A stretch of DNA of 64,000 nucleotides from Ardenticatenaceae bacterium (GCA_020634315.1 JACKBV010000016.1:1-64000); one strand, 5' to 3'. Shown: positions 14,888 to 24,501, counted from the stretch's first letter. Numbers and translations are program-made. The notes: a model not told the origin generated them from the sequence alone.

Positions 14888-17029
14888 TTACTGTTTTAGT
14901 GGTATCGCAAAGCCAAAGACGCTGCCAACTTTCTCCTCGCTGTTGGCATACACATCCCCATTGTGTGCAGAGACAATGTATTTCACCAGTGTTAGCCCCA
15001 AGCCAACACCTTCGGCGCTGCGTTTCACCGGGTCGGCCATTTGTGCAAACCCATCCCACAAGGTGGGCAATTTTTCGGCCGGTATGCCAATGCCGGTATC
15101 CTGTATCTCAAAACGCAAACGATCATGCTGCTGCCAGGCACGGATGCGAATCGTGCCATCGGTGTCGGTAAACTTGATGGCATTGTGGACAAGGTGATGC
15201 ACGGCATCGCTTAAACGCTCGCGATCCGCGTGGACATACAAATGCTCCGCTGCGCCGTTCACGTGCAGGGTAATTCCTTTGTTTTCGGCCAGTGTTTGCA
15301 ACGGCCGTATCACCTCAACCACCAGCGTCCGAAAATCAAACTCCGCATAGCGCAGCACACCTTGCTTATTGACAAAAGCAGCAAACTTCACCAGATTCTC
15401 GACCATCTCGCGTGCCACGTTAATGCCTTGCTGCAATTTAACCCACTCTTCTTGCTGCGCTGGCGTCAGATTATCGAGGCCATACTGCTGCAACAAACGG
15501 AGCGAAAAGCCAATATTGGCAAACGGTGTGCGCAATTCATGCGTAATCATGCCAATAAACTCTGATTTAAGCTGGTAAGATTCTTGCAACTGTTGATTTG
15601 CCAGAGCCAGGTCTTCATACGCCTGCTTTACATCATGGTTCAAACGCACCAAATCGGCCACCAGACGCGCATTTTCAAGAGCAACGGCCGTTTGGTCAGC
15701 TAAGGTACTGAGCAGCAGCAAATCCCGTTCATAATAACGGCTGCCAGACATCTTCGGCCCCAACCCCAACAACCCAATCCACTTTCCCTTAGAGTAAATC
15801 GGCACATACACTTCCACGCCCAAACCAAACAGCCACTCCTTTTCCATCTCCGTCGTCTCTTCAAACTGTGGCAGCAAATCGATGTCATACTGCGGCAGTG
15901 GCCGATGTTCTTGCGCCAAAAATGCGGCAACCGGGCTGTTAGCCTCGAAGGACCCCAACTCCAACTTTTCTGTGCCAAAACCCTGCACGCTGATCAATTG
16001 GTAAACGTCTCGCCCAATCACGTCCTCGCCCACATCCACCAAAAAGAGCGTGCCATAGGTGATTTCCATGGCTTCACTGATCAACGAGACGACCGTCGCT
16101 TCTAATTGGCTGAGATCGACAATGGTGCTGATAGTCAGGCTGTATTCGCGCAAAGTACGATTTGGATCGTAATCAATTTCTGCGGTGAGGCGCTCCACCA
16201 ACCGCTGCAAACCTTGCTGCATCGGGTGAAAGAAAATGACCAACACCGTGACCAAACTGCCGCCAAGCAAAGCGGGATGGTAGGCAGAGCGCAACATGGT
16301 CTGGCGATTTAACCACAAGAAAATGATCACATAGAGGAAGCCCGTTAAAATGACAGCCAGGAAACGGCCGATTGAGCGCCGCATCGTGGCCCGCAAGTCA
16401 ACCAACCGATAAGTGACCGTCGCATAGACGGCTAATGTGGCCGCCAGGGCACGCAAAATGTGCGCCAGGACAGGAATGTGCAAAAAGAAAAACAGGTCGC
16501 CAATGCCCAATAAGACGGCAATGAGCAGCCAATAACGCAGCCGGTTACGGTGCAATGGGCGGCGTTCTGTCTGGTTGTAGGCACGCTGAATGAGAACGGC
16601 CGTTCCCCCCATCACCACACCCCATACCACAAAAAGGACGCCCCACCACCAGGGTGAAACCGTCTGCCAAAACAACCAGGGGCGCGTTGGAGCTGGCAGC
16701 AGCACATCCAACCCCAGCAAAAGCAGGGAAACAACCAACAAGATCAGCCACCAGCGACGATCACTCTCATCCTGGTGCAAAAAGGTATAGCTCAAATAAA
16801 AAAAGGTCAGCGCCAACCACAAGATTGCATAGCCAACCAGACGTTCTTGCAACCAAAGCGGCTGTACGGTGAAATTCAAAGCCCAGGCACCAGAGGCAAT
16901 GAGGAATACAAGCAGCCAGCGACTCACGCCCTGCCGATAGCGCGGGCTGAACAGGATAAACCCGGCCACTAATGCGTAATAGGCTCCAATACCAATTAAG
17001 AAAATCAAACCAAAATTATTACTTATCAT
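14888..17029 (-). CDS. Membrane histidine kinase with GAF domain
   Basis: About 713 residues. The first 220 are hydrophobic with about eight membrane segments (7TM/MASE-like sensor). A GAF-like domain (about 280-450) is followed by a coiled coil, then the HisKA box M-I-T-H-E-L-R-T-P-F-A-N-I with the phosphoacceptor His, and an HATPase_c domain with N-box H-L-V-H-N-A-I-K-F, G1 D-T-G-I-G-I-P and G2 G-V-G-L-G-L-T. No response regulator is adjacent, so its partner is elsewhere. GGAG places the start at ATG 17029 or 17032. Signal unknown. Confidence 0.92.
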   Translation of the reverse strand: MISNNFGLIFLIGIGAYYALVAGFILFSPRYRQGVSRWLLVFLIASGAWALNFTVQPLWLQERLVGYAILWLALTFFYLSYTFLHQDESDRRWWLILLVVSLLLLGLDVLLPAPTRPWLFWQTVSPWWWGVLFVVWGVVMGGTAVLIQRAYNQTERRPLHRNRLRYWLLIAVLLGIGDLFFFLHIPVLAHILRALAATLAVYATVTYRLVDLRATMRRSIGRFLAVILTGFLYVIIFLWLNRQTMLRSAYHPALLGGSLVTVLVIFFHPMQQGLQRLVERLTAEIDYDPNRTLREYSLTISTIVDLSQLEATVVSLISEAMEITYGTLFLVDVGEDVIGRDVYQLISVQGFGTEKLELGSFEANSPVAAFLAQEHRPLPQYDIDLLPQFEETTEMEKEWLFGLGVEVYVPIYSKGKWIGLLGLGPKMSGSRYYERDLLLLSTLADQTAVALENARLVADLVRLNHDVKQAYEDLALANQQLQESYQLKSEFIGMITHELRTPFANIGFSLRLLQQYGLDNLTPAQQEEWVKLQQGINVAREMVENLVKFAAFVNKQGVLRYAEFDFRTLVVEVIRPLQTLAENKGITLHVNGAAEHLYVHADRERLSDAVHHLVHNAIKFTDTDGTIRIRAWQQHDRLRFEIQDTGIGIPAEKLPTLWDGFAQMADPVKRSAEGVGLGLTLVKYIVSAHNGDVYANSEEKVGSVFGFAIPLKQ

Positions 17030-17232
17030 CATGCTCCATCACGGCAAGTGTAAGTAGACCCCATTGTACCAGCCATGAAGGAAGCGCAAAAATGAAAACA
17101 AAGTAGGAGTAATGTACCGCAAGCAAAGACAAGCGCGTGGCACGGGAAAACCTTCTCCTGAAGGCTACCTCCCCGCCTTGATCTTGAATAACAGCGTCTT
17201 CTCAGCACCTGCCAAATGAACCAGACCAATTG

Positions 17233-17260
17233 TTGCATCGGGCACTCATTTTGCTATAAT
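17233..17260 (+). promoter_or_regulatory. Promoter of tRNA-Pro
   Basis: TTGCAT (17233-17238), a 16-base spacer and TATAAT (17255-17260) give a start a few bases before the tRNA. The rest of the 17030-17270 gap shows nothing recognisable. Confidence 0.75.
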
Positions 17261-17270
17261 ACGCAACGTT

Positions 17271-17347
17271 CGGGGCATGGCGCAGCCTGGTAGCGCGCTT
17301 CAATGGGGTTGAAGAGGTCGTGGGTTCGAATCCCGCTGCCCCGACCA
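17271..17347 (+). tRNA. tRNA-Pro (anticodon GGG)
   Basis: A complete cloverleaf. The 7-bp acceptor stem CGGGGCA / TGCCCCG, D-stem GCGC, anticodon stem CTTCA / TGAAG with loop ATGGGGT (anticodon GGG), five-base variable region, and T-arm GTGGG-TTCGAAT-CCCGC are all present. The discriminator A and an encoded CCA end complete it. Confidence 0.97.
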
Positions 17348-17358
17348 GGGAAAAACAC

Positions 17359-17397
17359 AAACGCCGCGTATCGTTTATCGACGCGGCGTTTTGTTTT
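17359..17397 (+). terminator. Terminator after tRNA-Pro
   Basis: AACGCCGCGT / ACGCGGCGTT forms a 10-bp stem followed by TTGTTTT, twelve bases after the tRNA CCA end. Confidence 0.92.
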
Positions 17398-17408
17398 AAC
17401 ATAGGCTT

Positions 17409-17912
17409 ATGAGCAAAGAAAAGGCAACACAAATTCGCAGTATTACGGCATGGATGCTCTTTATCGCCGGTCTTTTGTTGGGGGGCATCGCCTTGCTGGC
17501 AGATTTGCTAGGGCTAGACTTCACACCGGGTTTTGGCATGGTGCAGATGCTACAACTGCTGCTGGCCTTAACCAGCCTCACCCTATCCGGTTTCATTTTT
17601 TTACGGGAGCAGCGACCAGCTAACGCGCCGCGTTCATTGCAAGCAGACATTGGTGTTCGGCTGGCGGCTACCGGATTGGTTTTTTGCTACGTTTCCGGTT
17701 TGTCTGACTTAATTGGCATTGGCACGCATGTCGCCGCAAATGAGTTTGAACGGCCGTTTGTTGGCCCTCTGCAACTGGGTGGCATTGCCCTGGGCATCAT
17801 TTCCATCCTCGGCGGGATGCTGCTCTACCACACAAGTCGTGGCTTTCGCCAATCCTCATCAATGGAATTCCTGGTCAACGGCCAGGAAGAAACCGGCAAA
17901 AAATCGGATTGA
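17409..17912 (+). CDS. Four-helix membrane protein, unknown function
   Basis: A 167-residue protein with four hydrophobic segments (about 12-35, 43-65, 82-108, 118-142), short loops and a polar tail. No family motif recognised. It starts nine bases after the end of the tRNA terminator stem, so its promoter must lie in or before the tRNA unit unless read-through feeds it. Codon use looks like its neighbours. Confidence 0.72.
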   Translation: MSKEKATQIRSITAWMLFIAGLLLGGIALLADLLGLDFTPGFGMVQMLQLLLALTSLTLSGFIFLREQRPANAPRSLQADIGVRLAATGLVFCYVSGLSDLIGIGTHVAANEFERPFVGPLQLGGIALGIISILGGMLLYHTSRGFRQSSSMEFLVNGQEETGKKSD

Positions 17913-17923
17913 CTCCCTACGCG

Positions 17924-18580
17924 TTATTGATTGTATTGAATGAAGGGTACGGCAACCCAGCCCTCATTACCTGTTGGACTACGCACTTCTTGCCACTCGA
18001 ACTCGTCCCCTTGCACACGCCCCGATAACAAGATAAGCACGGTTCCATCCAATACCCATTCGATCTGCTCGCCATCGGTGTTCGGCTCTGCACGCAAATA
18101 AACGCCGACGCCGCTGCTCACCGTTACGGTTGGCGGTGACGGGGTTGTGGTCATGGTCGGCGTGGGCAATGGTGGCTCTGTCGCCGCCGGACGCGTAAAT
18201 GTCGGCTCCTGTGTCGGAGAAGCCGAGGGAGAAGATGGGGATGGGGTCGAAGGAATGGCAACGGCCGTTTCCGTTGGCACCACCTCAGGTAAAGCCTCAA
18301 TCGTCGCCGTCGGCAAAGGCGTCGCCATCACGGTTGGCTCCATATCCACAAACGTCAACATAAACCCCCAAATACCCAACAGCAGCGCACCCACAATAAA
18401 CGTAGCAATCGCTCGCAAAAACCCAATCTGCACTTTGCGCCGCATTTCTACCTGCCCCACACCATAAGCCTGGCGTCCAACACGTCCGCGCAGACCAAGC
18501 GCCTGGATGACAAACACCAACGCCAATATCACACAAAGGATGGCTAAAGCAGGAATTGCAATATTTAAAACGGCCGTCAC
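17924..18580 (-). CDS. Membrane-anchored SH3-like (SH3b) protein
   Basis: About 218 residues. Two hydrophobic segments lie at about 5-28 and 55-80, then a long Thr/Pro/Ser-rich linker (about 90-150), then a bacterial SH3-type domain (S-S-G-V-G-V-Y-L-R-A-E-P-N, E-W-V-L-D-G-T, N-E-G-W-V-A-V-P). Such domains usually bind cell-wall or surface ligands; here the domain is probably extracytoplasmic. GTG 18580 sits four bases after GGAGG; TTG 18598 is the alternative. The linker repeats the Thr/Pro style of the esterase lipoprotein. Confidence 0.75.
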   Translation of the reverse strand: MTAVLNIAIPALAILCVILALVFVIQALGLRGRVGRQAYGVGQVEMRRKVQIGFLRAIATFIVGALLLGIWGFMLTFVDMEPTVMATPLPTATIEALPEVVPTETAVAIPSTPSPSSPSASPTQEPTFTRPAATEPPLPTPTMTTTPSPPTVTVSSGVGVYLRAEPNTDGEQIEWVLDGTVLILLSGRVQGDEFEWQEVRSPTGNEGWVAVPFIQYNQ

Positions 18581-18611
18581 ATCGCCTCCATCAAACAATT
18601 AAATATATCAA

Positions 18612-20075
18612 CTATACTTTAACAGACGCCCCCCCATTGGCAAGGTTTTCTTTCGCCTCCTGCCAAAGCGCATCTAATGCGGCAAAATCCAGCGCTGCCA
18701 ACTCCAATCCACGCGCAGCAGCCAGCGCCTCAACCTGCTGGAAGCGCTGTGCAAAACGGATATTTGCCTCGCGCAGGGCTGTTTCTGCATCCACATGCAG
18801 CCAACGAGCCAGATTCACCAACACGAACAAGACATCTCCCAGTTCAGCCTGCTGTTCAGCATCCGACTGCGCGGCTTGCAGTTCGCCGACTTCCTCCGTC
18901 AACTTGGCGTACACACCAGCCATATCAGGCCAATCAAAGCCAATACGCGCCACACGATCCTGAATTTTTTGCGAGCGAGCTAAGGCCGGCAGCGCCAACG
19001 GAACATTGTCCAGCAAGGAAGTTGGCTTATTGGGCTTTTCATGCTGCTTTAAGATTTCCCAATTGCGCAGCACTTCGGCCGTATCAGCCACCTCCCAATC
19101 TCCCCACACATGCGGGTGTCGTCGCTTCAGCTTCATCTCGATGCCAGCAAGCACATCACTGAGGCGAAAATCTTCCACTTCTGCCGCCATTTGTGCCTGC
19201 ATGACTAAATGATAAAACATGTCGCCAAGCTCTTCTGCCAGACCAACAGGATCATCTTGATCTAACGCCTCTAACACTTCGCACGCTTCTTCCAAAAGGC
19301 CAGCCCGCATACTTTGCGGCGTTTGCTCCTGATCCCAGGGGCAGCCTTCAGGACTGCGCAGCACGGCCACTGTTTCGGCCAAAGTCGCCAGCGAAGCTTT
19401 GTAAGGCAGCGGCGGCACGTAGAGACTGGTTAAATGGTCGATGGCGTCACTATGATCGATGCTGTAAAGGGGGACGGATTCAACCAATTCTTGCGGCGTT
19501 CCCGCTGCGTGGATAAGCTGCACGGGATGTTCGGGAGGGTATACGGCCGTTAACACCATCTTCAATTCACTCGCCAACATCCGGCTGTAAACCTGACCCA
19601 GCAGCACAGGCACATCTGGATTCAATGGCGGGTAATGAAAACGGGTTAAATCAATTGCGTCAAAAATCTGCACGCCATCCAGCGCATCCAGGCGAACAGC
19701 CGTCAGCATCGGCTCCACAAAGCTCAACCCCGGCACAACCGTTACCGCAATAGCAAGCGCTTCTGCCTCTTGCACCAGACGTGTCACCGTAAATTCGCCA
19801 ACGAAAGGATGCCCAGGCACCGCGTAACAAATCTCGCCAGCCTGCCCCAATTGCAGCAATCGGGCCACAATCGTGTCGTATACTTCGGCAAATGTTTCGG
19901 CCGCATCATATATTTCGTCAAAGCTTTCACACCGTACAGAGTCTGGCAAATCAGCCACGGCCGGATGGCGACTGGTGCGGAGATAGACAACGCCCGCATT
20001 CGTCAGGACTTCCCAGGCATCACGGGTCAAAAGACGGCCGTTTCCCGGCCCCAATCCTACAATCGTAATTCCCAT
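18612..20075 (-). CDS. Tetrapyrrole-methylase/MazG fusion (YabN-like NTP pyrophosphohydrolase)
   Basis: About 487 residues. The N-terminal 220 form a SAM-dependent tetrapyrrole-methylase-like domain (I-V-G-L-G-P-G-N-G, Y-A-V-P-G-H-P). The C-terminal half has two MazG units: C-P-W-D-Q-E-Q-T with L-L-E-E-A-C-E-V and E-L-G-D-M-F-Y-H-L, then E-E-V-G-E-L with E-L-G-D-V-L-F-V-L. MazG removes aberrant nucleoside triphosphates; YabN fusions are common in Firmicutes and Chloroflexota. ATG 20075 begins the methylase strand M-G-I-T-I-V-G-L. It follows the ribosomal block terminator on the same strand. Confidence 0.93.
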   Translation of the reverse strand: MGITIVGLGPGNGRLLTRDAWEVLTNAGVVYLRTSRHPAVADLPDSVRCESFDEIYDAAETFAEVYDTIVARLLQLGQAGEICYAVPGHPFVGEFTVTRLVQEAEALAIAVTVVPGLSFVEPMLTAVRLDALDGVQIFDAIDLTRFHYPPLNPDVPVLLGQVYSRMLASELKMVLTAVYPPEHPVQLIHAAGTPQELVESVPLYSIDHSDAIDHLTSLYVPPLPYKASLATLAETVAVLRSPEGCPWDQEQTPQSMRAGLLEEACEVLEALDQDDPVGLAEELGDMFYHLVMQAQMAAEVEDFRLSDVLAGIEMKLKRRHPHVWGDWEVADTAEVLRNWEILKQHEKPNKPTSLLDNVPLALPALARSQKIQDRVARIGFDWPDMAGVYAKLTEEVGELQAAQSDAEQQAELGDVLFVLVNLARWLHVDAETALREANIRFAQRFQQVEALAAARGLELAALDFAALDALWQEAKENLANGGASVKV

Positions 20076-20100
20076 CGCAATGAACCCCACCACATTCCCA

Positions 20101-20129
20101 AAACAAAAAGGCGAGCACATCGTCTCGCC
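20101..20129 (-). terminator. Terminator of the ribosomal protein block
   Basis: On the minus strand GGCGAG / CTCGCC with an eight-base loop is followed by TTTTTGTTTT. It lies about 80 bases after the rpsI stop codon. Confidence 0.85.
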
Positions 20130-20206
20130 ACATAAACTATTACAAATAATCGCCAAGTGAGAAATCGGCAATTATCCAATCACCGATGCCCACATTGTCA
20201 AGTCCA

Positions 20207-20617
20207 TTAACGCTTGGTATAGGTCGGAGCCTTACGAGCGCGTTTCAAACCTGGCTTCTTGCGTTCCTTAATACGTGCATCACGGGTCAAATGCCCCTTC
20301 GCACGCAAAGCACTACGCATATTTTCGTCATACTTGACCAGTGCTCGTGCCAGGCCCAAACGTACTGCGCTTGTCTGCCCGGTAACACCACCACCATTCA
20401 CCAAAACCGTCACGTCAACCTTGCTCATCATCTCAGTATCAGCCAACGGTCCCGATAAAATCGTGTGGTCGCCAAAACGCGGGAAGAAATCCGTCACATC
20501 TTTACCGTTCACCATGAAACTACCGGTGCTTTCCGGATCAATATAGATGCGAACACGAGCAGTTGCTCTCTTACGCCGCCCAACACCTTCGTAATATTGT
20601 CTACCTTCGTAAGCCAT
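20207..20617 (-). CDS. rpsI: 30S ribosomal protein S9
   Basis: 136 residues ending in the canonical K-A-P-T-Y-T-K-R tail, which reaches the P-site tRNA. G-R-R-K-R-A-T-A-R-V and G-G-G-x-x-G-Q are conserved S9 signatures. It follows rplM by ten bases, the usual pair. It is the last gene before the terminator. Confidence 0.98.
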   Translation of the reverse strand: MAYEGRQYYEGVGRRKRATARVRIYIDPESTGSFMVNGKDVTDFFPRFGDHTILSGPLADTEMMSKVDVTVLVNGGGVTGQTSAVRLGLARALVKYDENMRSALRAKGHLTRDARIKERKKPGLKRARKAPTYTKR

Positions 20618-20627
20618 CTATTCCTCC

Positions 20628-21056
20628 CTAAAGCTCCAATACCTCAGGCTGCTGTGCTTGATGCGGATGATTTGGGCCAGCATAGATCTTCAACTTCTTG
20701 ATCATCTTGCGACCCAGGCGATTCTTCGGCAGCATCCCTTTCACAGCCAGTTCAATTGGACGCGTCGGATGTCTTTCCAACTGCTCGCGCAATGTGAACT
20801 CGCGCAACCCACCCGGATAACCGGAATGGCGATAATACATTTTTTGTTCCATGCGTCGGCCAGTCACAGCAATTTTGTCGGCATTCACAACAATGACAAA
20901 ATCGCCACAATCTACCGACGGGCTATAAATCGGCTTGTGCTTTCCACGCAAAATGGCAGCAACCTGAGAAGAAAGACGACCTAACGTCTTGCCCTCAGCA
21001 TCTACCACGTACCAGCGCCGCTCCACTTCAGCCGGTTTTGTTACGTAGGTTTTCAT
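20628..21056 (-). CDS. rplM: 50S ribosomal protein L13
   Basis: About 142 residues: K-T-Y-V-T-K, W-Y-V-V-D-A-E-G-K-T-L-G-R-L, H-S-G-Y-P-G-G-L and the late V-K-G-M-L-P-K-N-R-L-G-R are diagnostic of L13, an early 50S assembly protein. ATG 21056 is placed by GGAG seven bases before it; a reading from 21086 would add ten unlike residues. Confidence 0.97.
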   Translation of the reverse strand: MKTYVTKPAEVERRWYVVDAEGKTLGRLSSQVAAILRGKHKPIYSPSVDCGDFVIVVNADKIAVTGRRMEQKMYYRHSGYPGGLREFTLREQLERHPTRPIELAVKGMLPKNRLGRKMIKKLKIYAGPNHPHQAQQPEVLEL

Positions 21057-21103
21057 GCCCCTTCTCCTGTGAAGATGTAACGCCATTCATTAAATCAATC
21101 ACG

Positions 21104-21853
21104 TTACAAATTTTCGTTATATTCAATAGATACCAGATAAAGTCCATGTGCCGGGGCTGCCGCACCACAACGGTCACGATCACACGCCCGGAATACAGTC
21201 ACAAATTCATCCACAGACCAAGAGCCATCACCAACCAACTTCAAGCTCCCCACAATGCTGCGCACCATTCGGTAAAGGAAAGCATTAGCGGCAATTTCAA
21301 AAATGAGCAAGCCATCATGCTGTTCCCGCCAATGTGCAGCAAACACTTCGCGAACTGTGTTATCCCCTTGTGGAGGGGTACCAAATGTAGCAAAGTCATG
21401 TACACCAATCAGAGATTGCGCGGCGGCGTTCATCAGGGACATATCCAGGGAACGGGTGACGTGCCAACTGCGCAAACGGCGTATAGGGCTACGAATTGGT
21501 TGGTTGTAAATGTGATATTGATACACCCGACATCGGGCATCAAATCGTGGATGAAACTCAGGCTTAGTTATCTCAAGTTGTAAAATCGCAATGTCGTGCG
21601 GTAAATTTGCATTAAGTGCTCGCTGCAAATCTAGTGACCGATACTGCCAATCTACATCAAAGCTAACAACCTGTCCGAGTGCATGTACACCGCTGTCGGT
21701 ACGTCCGGCGCCAGTAACAGTAACTGGACGACGAACAATACATGCTAAAGCCCGCTCAATTTCTCCCTGGATGGTGGGTTGTTCAGCACGTTGGCGCTGA
21801 AACCCATGATAGGACGACCCATCATATTCCACCAGAGCGAAGTAACGAGGCAA
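21104..21853 (-). CDS. truA: tRNA pseudouridine(38-40) synthase TruA
   Basis: 249 residues. The catalytic Asp lies in G-A-G-R-T-D-S-G-V-H-A, and Y-D-G-S-S-Y-H-G-F-Q-R-Q and the late F-L-Y-R-M-V-R are family marks. TruA isomerises uridines in the tRNA anticodon arm. The start appears to be TTG 21853 after GAGGG, three bases beyond the rplQ stop, so translation is probably coupled. The rplQ-truA-rplM-rpsI order is common in Firmicutes and related phyla. Confidence 0.96.
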   Translation of the reverse strand: MPRYFALVEYDGSSYHGFQRQRAEQPTIQGEIERALACIVRRPVTVTGAGRTDSGVHALGQVVSFDVDWQYRSLDLQRALNANLPHDIAILQLEITKPEFHPRFDARCRVYQYHIYNQPIRSPIRRLRSWHVTRSLDMSLMNAAAQSLIGVHDFATFGTPPQGDNTVREVFAAHWREQHDGLLIFEIAANAFLYRMVRSIVGSLKLVGDGSWSVDEFVTVFRACDRDRCGAAAPAHGLYLVSIEYNENL

Positions 21854-21856
21854 ATA

Positions 21857-22276
21857 TTATCCCTCGTCGTCTGCTACAAGCATCAACACGGCCATATCCG
21901 CATTGTCACCGGGGCGTTTTCCAACTTTGATGATCCGCGTATAACCGCCGGGGCGTTCTGCGTAGCGAGGAGCCAATTCGCCAAATAGTTTTTTGACGAC
22001 GTTGACTTCTTCACCCTCAACAACGCGCGTGCGTGGCAGCCGGGAAGCTGCAAGACGGCGGGCGTGTACTTCACGAACCGGATCTTCTTTACCTTTGACA
22101 ATACCATGCTTTGCCAGTGTGATCATTTTTTCTGCCGCTGGCCGAATCGTACGTGCCTTTGCTTCTGTCGTGAGGATTTTTTCATAGCAGATCAAATCCG
22201 CAACCAAGTTTTTGCGCAAGGCATTGCGCTGTGCAGTGTTACGATTTAGGCGGCGACCCTGTACTCTATGTCGCAT
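21857..22276 (-). CDS. rplQ: 50S ribosomal protein L17
   Basis: About 139 residues. M-R-H-R-V-Q-G-R-R-L-N-R and the K-N-L-V-A-D-L block are diagnostic of L17, which lines the peptide exit tunnel area. ATG 22276 is placed by GAGG seven bases upstream. The C-terminus ends V-A-D-D-E-G. Confidence 0.97.
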   Translation of the reverse strand: MRHRVQGRRLNRNTAQRNALRKNLVADLICYEKILTTEAKARTIRPAAEKMITLAKHGIVKGKEDPVREVHARRLAASRLPRTRVVEGEEVNVVKKLFGELAPRYAERPGGYTRIIKVGKRPGDNADMAVLMLVADDEG

Positions 22277-22364
22277 TGTTATTCCTCGCAATCAGTGGTG
22301 ATTCAGCAAGATACCTGGCATGGTATTGGTGCCATTCCAGGTATCGCTGATAACAGAACGGCCG

Positions 22365-23330
22365 TTACGCTTTGGCCGCTGTCTCTTCCTCGTCAGATAG
22401 GAACCCTTTGGAGCGCAACTGCTGCTTTAATTCATCCAGTGACTTTTCGCCAAAGTTACGAATCGCCAGCATGGTTTCTTCGCCCCGTTCGAGCATCTCC
22501 AACATTTCGCCAACTTTAGTGATACCGGTTCGTTTCAACGAATTGAACACACGCACACTCAGATCAAGATGTTCGATTGGCGTATCATACACTTCATTGG
22601 GGATCGCTTCTTCTTCTTCCTCTTCCTCAATGGGCAAGAAAGTTTCTTCGCTGACACCCGCCAATGGACGTAGGTACTGCATCAAAATCTGTGATGATTG
22701 TGCTAATGCATCTTCCGGTTTAATGGTGCCATCCGTCCAGATCTGCATGGTTAGCTGATCATAGTCGGCAATTTGGCCGACACGTGTTTTTTCCACGTCA
22801 TACGACACGCGCCGAATTGGGCTGTAGATAGCATCCACCGGTAACTCACCAATGGGCAAACGACCACGTTCTTCAGCTGGAGAATAGCCACGACCAGTCT
22901 CGGCAGTCATTTCGATTTCCAGGAACGCCTCATCAGAATCAACCGTGAACAGGTAAAGATCAGGGTTGATAATTTCGACTTCTGGCGGAACCTGAATATC
23001 TGCTCCCGTCACGGTTCCTGCCCCATGAACTTCCAGACGCAGGCGAGCCGTATCGGTATCATACAACTGTAGACGCAATTGTTTCAGATTAAGAATCAAC
23101 TGCATCATATCCTCGCGTACAAACGGAATAGCAGCAAATTCATGAGGCACATCACTGACACGCACCGACGTGATAGCGGAACCAGGCAATGAAGACATGA
23201 GTACACGACGGAGGGAATTTCCCAAAGTCGCACCATAGCCTCGCTCCAAAGGTCCGATCACAAAACGGCCGTATTCCTGTGACATCGCCGTGCTTTCAAT
23301 TTTTGGTAAAACAAGATTACTAATAGTCAA
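22365..23330 (-). CDS. rpoA: RNA polymerase alpha subunit
   Basis: 321 residues. The N-terminal dimerisation domain has G-R-F-V-I-G-P-L-E-R-G-Y-G-A-T-L-G-N-S-L-R-R-V-L. A linker contains seven consecutive Glu (about 236-242). The alpha-CTD (I-E-H-L-D-L-S-V-R-V-F-N-S-L-K-R, then N-F-G-E-K-S-L-D-E-L) contacts UP elements and activators. Translation starts at TTG 23330, eight bases after GGAGG. The next gene, rplQ, follows after 88 bases. Confidence 0.98.
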   Translation of the reverse strand: MTISNLVLPKIESTAMSQEYGRFVIGPLERGYGATLGNSLRRVLMSSLPGSAITSVRVSDVPHEFAAIPFVREDMMQLILNLKQLRLQLYDTDTARLRLEVHGAGTVTGADIQVPPEVEIINPDLYLFTVDSDEAFLEIEMTAETGRGYSPAEERGRLPIGELPVDAIYSPIRRVSYDVEKTRVGQIADYDQLTMQIWTDGTIKPEDALAQSSQILMQYLRPLAGVSEETFLPIEEEEEEEAIPNEVYDTPIEHLDLSVRVFNSLKRTGITKVGEMLEMLERGEETMLAIRNFGEKSLDELKQQLRSKGFLSDEEETAAKA

Positions 23331-23378
23331 GGCCGAAACCTCCTCCCAATATCACTCGGGTAGATTTGGTCAACTGCA

Positions 23379-24014
23379 TTAACGAGAGTAATACTCTACA
23401 ATCAACTGCTCGTTCAACGGTACATCAATATCATCGCGTGCGGGTAGATGTGACACACTGCCCACTAAATCACCGCTGACAGATAACCAACGTGGGATGT
23501 GTCGGTCGTCAAAGTCCTGGCGCAGCTCTTTGAAATAAGCACGCCGTAAACTTTCGGGACGAATGGAGATCGTATCCCCCGGTGAAACCAGAGCTGATGG
23601 GATATTGGTTTTACGGCCGTTTAGCATAAAATGTCCATGCTGCACCAATTGGCGTGCATGGGCACGTGATGTTGCCAAACCTAAGCGGTAAACCACGTTG
23701 TCCAGACGGCGCTCCAAATAGATCAACAAATTCACACCTGTCAAACCTATCTGTTGCGTAGAACGCCGGAAATAGTTACGGAACTGGCGTTCCATAACAC
23801 CATAAATACGACGTGCCTTTTGCTTCTCGCGTAATTGCAGCAAATAGTCAGAAGCACGTCCTCGACGGAACTGATTCTCACGCCCATGTTGCCCAGGGGG
23901 ATAAGAACGACGTTCAAAAGAACATTTTGGGGTCAAACAACGTGACCCTTTCAAAAACAGCTTTTCGCCTTCGCGGCGACAAAGCCGGCATACTGGACCA
24001 GTATATCTTGCCAA
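23379..24014 (-). CDS. rpsD: 30S ribosomal protein S4
   Basis: 211 residues. The N-terminal zinc-ribbon-type Cys set (C-R-L-C-R, C-L-T-P-K-C) and S4 RNA-binding domain (R-R-L-D-N-V-V-Y-R-L-G) are present. S4 nucleates 30S assembly and autoregulates the alpha operon in many bacteria. Start is TTG 24014 with GGAGG six bases upstream, giving the family N-terminus M-A-R-Y-T-G-P. Confidence 0.98.
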   Translation of the reverse strand: MARYTGPVCRLCRREGEKLFLKGSRCLTPKCSFERRSYPPGQHGRENQFRRGRASDYLLQLREKQKARRIYGVMERQFRNYFRRSTQQIGLTGVNLLIYLERRLDNVVYRLGLATSRAHARQLVQHGHFMLNGRKTNIPSALVSPGDTISIRPESLRRAYFKELRQDFDDRHIPRWLSVSGDLVGSVSHLPARDDIDVPLNEQLIVEYYSR

Positions 24015-24105
24015 CTTTATCCTCCATTTACATGAATTTCAGCAAGAGGTTTACAGGTGTGGCAACCTTTCATCCCTCTTAGCAACTAAAACAACTAGAT
24101 AAATC

Positions 24106-24501
24106 TTAGACGCGACGCTTCTTCGGAGGGCGGCAACCATTATGCGGCACCGGCGTCACATCATTAATAGACCGTACCCGCAAGCCAGATGCTTGCAGTG
24201 CCCGAATCGCCGCTTCGCGGCCTGGGCCAGGTCCCTTGACAATGACATCAACTTCTTGCATGCCATTATCTTGTGCTTCTCGGGCAGCATTTTGGCTTGC
24301 TAAACGGGCTGCGTAAGGGGTGCTTTTTCGTGACCCTTTAAAGCCCGCGCTGCCAGCGCTTGACCAAGAAACTGTATTTCCCTTCACATCAGTGATTGTT
24401 ACAATCGTATTGTTAAATGTTGCGTAGATATGGGCCTGCCCTTGCGGCACCATCTTTCTTACTTTTCTACGCTGCGTCGTTTGTCTTCTCCGTCGTCCCA
24501 T
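24106..24501 (-). CDS. rpsK: 30S ribosomal protein S11
   Basis: 131 residues with A-H-I-Y-A-T-F-N-N-T-I-V-T-I-T-D and the C-terminal P-H-N-G-C-R-P-P-K-K-R-R-V typical of S11, part of the 30S platform. GGAG is before the ATG. A 91-base gap separates it from rpsD. Confidence 0.98.
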   Translation of the reverse strand: MGRRRRQTTQRRKVRKMVPQGQAHIYATFNNTIVTITDVKGNTVSWSSAGSAGFKGSRKSTPYAARLASQNAAREAQDNGMQEVDVIVKGPGPGREAAIRALQASGLRVRSINDVTPVPHNGCRPPKKRRV